Shown here piece by piece: positions 39,560 through 64,000 of a DNA stretch of 64,000 bases. Position 1 is the stretch's first letter. Every line of letters starts with the position of its first letter. The notes under the pieces were generated by a model. That model saw only the letters and a program-made list of their open reading frames with translations. It made no database searches and was not told the origin of the DNA. The stretch is from the NCBI GenBank assembly GCA_964019155.1, contig OZ025244.1, positions 41,440,389-41,504,388 of the forward strand, written 5' to 3'. Source of the stretch: Osedax fenrisi (Eukaryota; Annelida; Polychaeta; Sabellida; Siboglinidae). A program made the translations under genes and the position numbers.

Positions 39560-39846
39560 CTTAAAACTAGATTTCAGTGTCACGCTCTGTGTTAATTGAA
39601 TAACGTGTCTATGTTTGTTTTTTTTTTGGTATTTTATATGTTTATCGTCTGTGAATTATATTATATTTCGTTATTTTTCTATAGAATAAATTCCTCTCGG
39701 TGAGATTATCACACTCTTCGTTCTGCATCTCATCGGGTAGGTACTATTCTGATTATTATTATTATTGGTATATTATATTATTATTGTTCAATTTAATTCA
39801 ACAGGTCTTTTTTTGTTTAATAAACGTTATCAGAACATTCAACTGT

Positions 39847-39880
<34 letters not shown>

Positions 39881-40660
39881 CTATGTCACATTACTTCCAC
39901 TTATAACCCGTATTCCCCTAAATGACCGCCCTCCACAATTTATAAACTTCTTGCAATAATAAATCACCCCTAATCTTTTACAACCTTAATAGGCCAACCA
40001 CTTTCATATGTATCCACCTCCACATATCTTGCTACCATAGAAACCCTACGATGTCCATAATCCGATAATACTTACACATTGCATCTCATCTATATCTCAA
40101 GTACAAATGCACTCGTACACTGTACGATATACGATTTACACCCTCATCCAACACCCATCCTACACCCTCAATTCCCTTAAACACCTATATTATACAATTC
40201 TTTAATATTTCTTTTTACCATATATTTACCATACAAATATATTTGAATACTTATCTAATTAAATATCTCCCACAATACTAAACATTATTTCTAATTAATT
40301 GAGACCACGTGTTTACCCAGTTTATTATAAACCTTCCATATTTACTATAATACTAACAAATATATACTCGAATATCCCAGTATTCAAGGCTTTATGCAGT
40401 TTAATACTATGGTTAAACTGTAGTTAATCTCAGTTTTTTGACAACTTATATCTGAAGTTAAAATGCAAATAAACTGTAGTTAAACTAAAGATTAAACTGA
40501 AGATAAAACTGAAGTTACCTTATAAGGTCTATAGGTTACTTTATAACTTAGTTGTTATTATAGTAATATTGTTATTATCATTGCAATGTTAAACATGTTT
40601 AACGAAACATATATTTATTTATTTATATATATTTAATTAATACGTATATATATTATTTTA
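39560..40660. other. AT-rich intergenic DNA, nothing certain
   Basis: A C-rich, G-poor stretch (39900-40400) on the plus strand without an open frame is followed by loose repeats of TTAAACTG/AACTGAAG around 40410-40515. Confidence 0.5.
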
Positions 40661-40669
40661 TATAATAGT

Positions 40670-40996
40670 TTGTATATTAAAATAAATCACATACAATCAA
40701 TAAATAAATCAATATTTATAATATATTACTTCATATATATATTTATCATATATGAGTCCGTCCGTATACGGACGACGTTCGTCGGAAGTGAAAATATATA
40801 CTGTACAAATAACTAAACTATATAGTGTACACTGTACACATTGCAATGTATATAATCCTACTTGTCAAATAACTTTATTTATATAGTTAACTATAATTAC
40901 ATATTAGGAATATATAGGAATAACATATATGTATATATAATGTATACTATACATTGTATAGAGTATAAGCTAATGTTATATACTATATGTATGATG

Positions 40997-41045
<49 letters not shown>

Positions 41046-41420
41046 TATATAGTATACAGTATAGATAATAATGTTGTATTCTATTATATGTCAGTAATTC
41101 TATATAGCTATATAAATATGTTAACTGACCTTGAAACCTTAACGGCTGAGCTGTATTGCTATTTAAGCGATTCGATTGTTCAATTATATCACGTATACGT
41201 TAATATGTATGTATGATGTTGACAATAATATGTATGATGTAAAATATAATGTATAATTTAATATATTAAATATATAGATCTATTCAATTCTACGAAATAA
41301 TAATAATAACAAGTATGCTATTATTAATAAATAATTGTAAACAATAAATTATTTTAAATTTTAAATTTCATAATTATAAACAATAATTTTAATTTTTCAC
41401 ATATTTAATTTATAAATTAT
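40670..41420 (-). repeat. Duplicated block B, second copy of the upstream region
   Basis: Diverged second copy of 37870-38420 in the same orientation about 2.8 kb away, expanded by a (TA)n tract near 41000-41040. The putative donor is partly preserved (AACTGACCTTGAAAC on the plus strand near 41120). No matching coding sequence follows it; the adjacent interval is a TIR element and AT-rich DNA. Confidence 0.7.
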
Positions 41421-41573
41421 AAATTATGATATATTTCATATACAATTTAGTATACGCATATAATAATTAAATGTATTATACATATGTAATGCAATTATAC
41501 TATTTAGTATTTCTTTTATTGTATAAAACAGTTACCAATATATTATAATATATATTATTATAATATAATCACA

Positions 41574-41690
41574 TATTTTTAAGGAAAGAAATAACACTTA
41601 TACGACATTGTGTAATTCTATAGAATTCCAAACAATATATTGTGTACATACAAATGAACAGCGCCACCTAGAACGTATACGTTCCACCTA
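41574..41690 (+). mobile_element. MITE family X, partial copy
   Basis: AAGGAAAGAAATAACACTTA followed by a TGTGTAATTCTA-like segment and CGCCACCTA keeps the order seen in the first 110 bp of the other two copies. The terminal CAAAG and the rest are missing. Confidence 0.55.
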
Positions 41691-41812
41691 TATGTGGCAT
41701 ATATACATAGAGATAGAGAGGTTTCTTCATAAGCATAATATACATTAAATAGCATAATATCATAATAGACATTAAATAGAAACATAACAGCAGCATAATA
41801 GCATGGCAAATT

Positions 41813-41876
41813 AATAGCAGCATAACAGCATAATATAAACATGTGAGGCTATTAAATATGCTGTTATGCTGCTATT
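41813..41876. repeat. Stem-loop with perfect 20-bp arms
   Basis: AATAGCAGCATAACAGCATA (41813-41832) and its exact inverse (41857-41876) with a 24-base loop. GCATAATA-type repeats precede it from 41737. Confidence 0.85.
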
Positions 41877-41904
41877 ATGAGGCTATTATTGTTTTCTGGC
41901 AATG

Positions 41905-42060
41905 TATAATGCATAATAGATCACTGAAACTTTCTGGAATTTAGATACATTTTCACTTATAATAAAGTTCTTACGAAGCCTCTCACATATGAGAACATAT
42001 ATTAAGGCTTCCAGATTTTAAAGAAAACCGATCACTTTGTATACACAATTATATAAGATA
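41905..42060 (-). mobile_element. tRNA-derived SINE, copy 4, degenerate
   Basis: On the minus strand the ACTTTATTATAAGTGAAAAT/GTATCTAAATTCCAG tail and the CTTCGTAAGAACTTT and GAGAGGCTTC-like body match copy 1. The head is not recognisable. Confidence 0.45.
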
Positions 42061-42329
42061 ATTTTTAAATATCATTGTATACGGGTAAGGCCATAGCCTA
42101 TTTTATGTATCCTGGCATGGTTATTACGAATGTATTACTGTCTATGTTTCTGTTGAGATACCCACAGTCTGTGGGCCACATAGTATATATATATACTCGC
42201 ATACATATGCACACACATATACACACAAATACACACACATATACACACACACACTTAACTCAAGCCCTGACTTTAATTCATCTATTTGAAAATGCATTAG
42301 TAATATTAACTTTTGGCTACTATCAAATG

Positions 42330-42790
42330 TTTTTCTATTAAACGAAACTAAGACTTCACTTATAAATTTGAGAGGTTTTCTCATTCTCAATCCCGAGTTA
42401 ATCCTCTTTCTGTAAATAATTCTTTAATTCAATCTAAACCTTTAATTATAAATCTCAACTTTATTTTTGACACTAATCTTACTTATTACAGGCATAAACA
42501 TAAATCTAATATATGTAAATTATCCAATTTACCTATATATAAAATTCACTCTATTAGAAAATTATTAACTAAAATTCTATTCTTATAAACTTTCTTATTT
42601 GTTCTCGTCTTGACTCCTGCAACTTTCTTCTCTGCTCTCTTCCTTCTATATCAATATCTAAAATTGATTGTATTATTCGTACTTCTACTAGACATACTTT
42701 TAACTTATCTTATTCTGATTATAGGATTATTACTATTAGGATTACCTACACCATTTTTATTATTATATTTTCTTATTTCATAACTATTAT
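42330..42790 (+). mobile_element. Decayed LINE reverse transcriptase tail
   Basis: Frame fragments read GVIFDTNLTYYRHKHKSNI-like and SRLDSCNFLLCSLPS, the thumb-domain pattern (position-specific SRLDYCNSLL) of L2/CR1-type elements. Stops are frequent and coverage is short, so clade assignment is tentative. Confidence 0.5.
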
Positions 42791-42799
42791 TATATATTA

Positions 42800-44160
42800 A
42801 ATATTTAATATTGTTGTTATAAGGATATTCTTAATATAAGCTACGTATAGCTTCTGAATATCCTTCTGTATATTAATTAAATATTCAGTAAATAAAATAT
42901 TCATTCATTCATATATTTAACGTAGTTTCTTTAGGCACCTCTAAATTCCAGAATGCATTAATTGCACTTTAGTTTTATAATGTAATGATTTTTAGTTTGG
43001 TGATTTGATAAATGTTTAAAAAACTCAGTATTTGAATTATATTAATTTAAAATGATTATATATGTACTAATATATCAAATACAGGTGATAGGATTTTTTT
43101 AAATATGTCTTTATATAGATTTTGAGTATTACGTTAAAATACAACATTATATAACATTTATTATGAACCTACTTGATTAATTTTAACAAAATAAATATAT
43201 AAATTAAATAATTAATAATATATAATATTTTGTAGTTTATTATCAATTAGAATTTTATAAACATTTTATCTATTAGAATCTATATACATATATATATATA
43301 TATATTTTATGGACTATTTATGTATTGAAATAGAATACTATTTTGAATTAAAAATTAATTATAATTATTATAATTAATTAAGTATACTATTATGAATAAT
43401 AATTCAAATACAATTTTGTTTCCATATTTATATACTTTATAAAATAAATATAAACATGTTATATATAATTATAATATTTGAATACGAATAATTATTTTGT
43501 AAAAAGGTGAATACACTTTTTTTAAATATACATTATTTTTACATTTTATTAAAAACGGCTGGGAATCATAGGGTTGGGTAAAGGACCAAAGTTATATAAT
43601 GAATTAATGTTTAATAATCTTTTACGGAAAAATAATATAAATAATGTATTTATTCTAAAAAAAACATTAAAATATTTTTTAAAAGTAAATATTAATTTGT
43701 TATATTTTTTATATACTTATTTGTTTTTCATCTTGTTTTTTTAAGGTTTTAAATAATTTTTAAATTATTATCGGTAGTATTAATAGTCATATGCAATTTG
43801 ACAGGAATTATTTAGATAAACAATAAAAACCAGTATATAACACTATATAAAATTATAATGTAATATAATAAATTATTATCATAGAAAGTAATTATATTAT
43901 TATATAGTACTAAGAGTTATATAAAATTGCCTACATTCATCATAGATTTATATATTTAAATAATTTTATAATATTTTAAATTTAGAATAATTTGTTTATA
44001 CATTAGATATAGTTGAATACAATAATTTAATATTTTACAATTGGCATATATGTAGACTATGTAATAATTACTTAAGGTTATTATTACTAAATAATAATGA
44101 ACATTCAATTATATTCAATTATATAATAATAACGAATATAATATAATGAAGAATATAAGG
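42800..44160. other. AT-rich DNA downstream of DDB1
   Basis: Extremely AT-rich sequence with no reading frame or repeat structure that I can support. Confidence 0.6.
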
Positions 44161-44167
44161 TTTGATT

Positions 44168-44173
44168 TTTATT
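44168..44173 (-). other. Candidate DDB1 polyadenylation signal
   Basis: AATAAA on the minus strand about 60 bases past the DDB1 stop, followed by further AT-rich sequence. Position is reasonable; the hexamer is frequent by chance here. Confidence 0.4.
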
Positions 44174-44232
44174 AAAAAACATAACTAAATATAAGAGGGT
44201 GGGGGGGTTGTTATATAGGGTTAATAATGGAT

Positions 44233-63102
<18,870 letters not shown>

Positions 63103-63220
63103 CTGTGTACGTCATCATCATCAGTGGAGGTAATAGTAGTAGTAGTGGTGGTGTAGTAGTGGTGGTGTAGTAGTGGTAGTAGTAGTAATGGTGATGTTGA
63201 TCCGAGCGAAGGCTAACTTG

Positions 63221-63311
63221 TAGTGTGGCTAGGCAATCATTACAAGACTACCTTGGTTAACTGTATTTAACTGTTGACTGTGGCTTAATGACAGACTACT
63301 ATCACAATACT

Positions 63312-63363
<52 letters not shown>

Positions 63364-63474
63364 TTTGTTGTAATAGTATTATTTATATATGTGTTTAGTA
63401 TTAAAACTATATGAACATAATTAGTAATAAATGATAAACCCATACGTGTGTGTGTGTGTGTATGATATATACTG
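63221..63474. repeat. Direct repeat, left copy, flanking the MITE
   Basis: TAGTGTGGCTAGGCAATCAT through ACCCATACGTGTG and ATACTG recurs at 63792-64000 in the same order. The left copy has an added (TA)n tract at 63316-63359. Confidence 0.88.
63316..63359. repeat. (TA)n microsatellite in the DDB1 intron
   Basis: TA run present in the left direct repeat but nearly absent from the right one, so it expanded after that duplication. Confidence 0.95.
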
Positions 63475-63476
63475 TA

Positions 63477-63791
63477 AAGCCGTGTACACACTGCTAGCAT
63501 CAAGTGCAGTAACAAGTCGCCGCCTAAAATCTATCAAAAGTTCTATTTTCGAGTAACAAGTCGCTGTGCTTGTTGCTCGCTATGTGAACAGCTATTTGCG
63601 TGGTACCAAGCGCAGTAACAAGTCGCCAGCCTCTGGTAACAAGTCGCCAGCCTCTTGTAACAAGTCGCCACACATGCGGTACTTGATGCTCGCTATCTGG
63701 ACACACATAATAATTTATACCTAGCATCAAGTGCAGTAACAAGCACAGTAACAAATCGCCGTGCTTGATGCTAGCGGTGTGTACACAGCTT
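63477..63791. mobile_element. MITE with TAAAGCYGTGTACACAC ends
   Basis: TIRs of about 30 bp (AAGCCGTGTACACAC and CTAGCATCAAG, mirrored at the right) flanked by TA. The interior is built of the repeated motif AGTAACAAGTCGCC (at least six copies, both strands). Tc1/mariner- or ISL2EU-like by its TA duplication. Confidence 0.8.
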
Positions 63792-64000
63792 TAGTGTGGC
63801 TAGGCAATCATTACAAGACTACCTTGGTTAACTGTGTTTAACTGTTAACTGTGGCTTAATGACGTACTACTATCACAATACTTCATTATATGAATATATT
63901 GTTTACGTTGTAATAGTATTATTTATGTGTGTTTAGTATTAAAACTATATGAACATAGTTAGTATTAAATGATAAACCCATATGTGTGTGATACATACTG
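63792..64000. repeat. Direct repeat, right copy, cut by the window end
   Basis: Second copy of 63221-63474 with few substitutions. The window ends at exactly the base where the left copy meets the MITE, so another MITE copy could follow. Confidence 0.88.

Overview
The window is nuclear DNA of an AT-rich animal. The two recognisable genes are metazoan, their introns are long and GT-AG bounded, and there are many (TA)n and (AAT)n microsatellites, two long minisatellite arrays and several families of degenerate DNA transposons, LINEs and a tRNA-derived SINE. A HAND-family bHLH gene points to a eumetazoan, probably an invertebrate. I cannot narrow the species further from sequence alone.

Layout. 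Positions 1-8570 hold intergenic DNA rich in microsatellites and terminal-inverted-repeat (TIR) elements, plus one more GC-rich, CRE/E-box/CCAAT-bearing island near 5.4-5.6 kb. Positions 8741-20338 (+) hold a complete three-exon HAND gene (261 aa). Its introns carry pogo-like MITEs, a MITE with 7-bp target duplications, SINEs and a GC-rich 20-bp minisatellite. Positions 20.8-25.9 kb hold a LINE tail and a decayed hAT transposon that still has both ends and a perfect 8-bp target duplication. An L2/CR1-like LINE is nested in it. Positions 27.3-33.4 kb are a 22-bp satellite with a 1342-bp higher-order repeat. Positions 34.5-36.5 kb are a 30-bp array. Positions 36644-37630 (-) hold an unrecognised 328-aa acidic protein with an N-myristoylation-like start. 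The DNA upstream of it is present twice. Positions 44233-63102 (-) hold 19 exons of DDB1, the UV-damage and CUL4 ubiquitin-ligase adaptor. These encode about the last two thirds of the protein (767 aa) and stay in one frame throughout. The first exons lie beyond position 64000.

HAND and DDB1 are convergent, with the unrecognised gene between them on the DDB1 strand. Nothing suggests a functional link between them. The most unusual structure is in DDB1: the 3' parts of two separate exons, each with its splice donor, have been copied in tandem into the following intron. Exon boundaries were found by eye from frame continuity, splice consensus and remembered family sequence; no alignment program was run.
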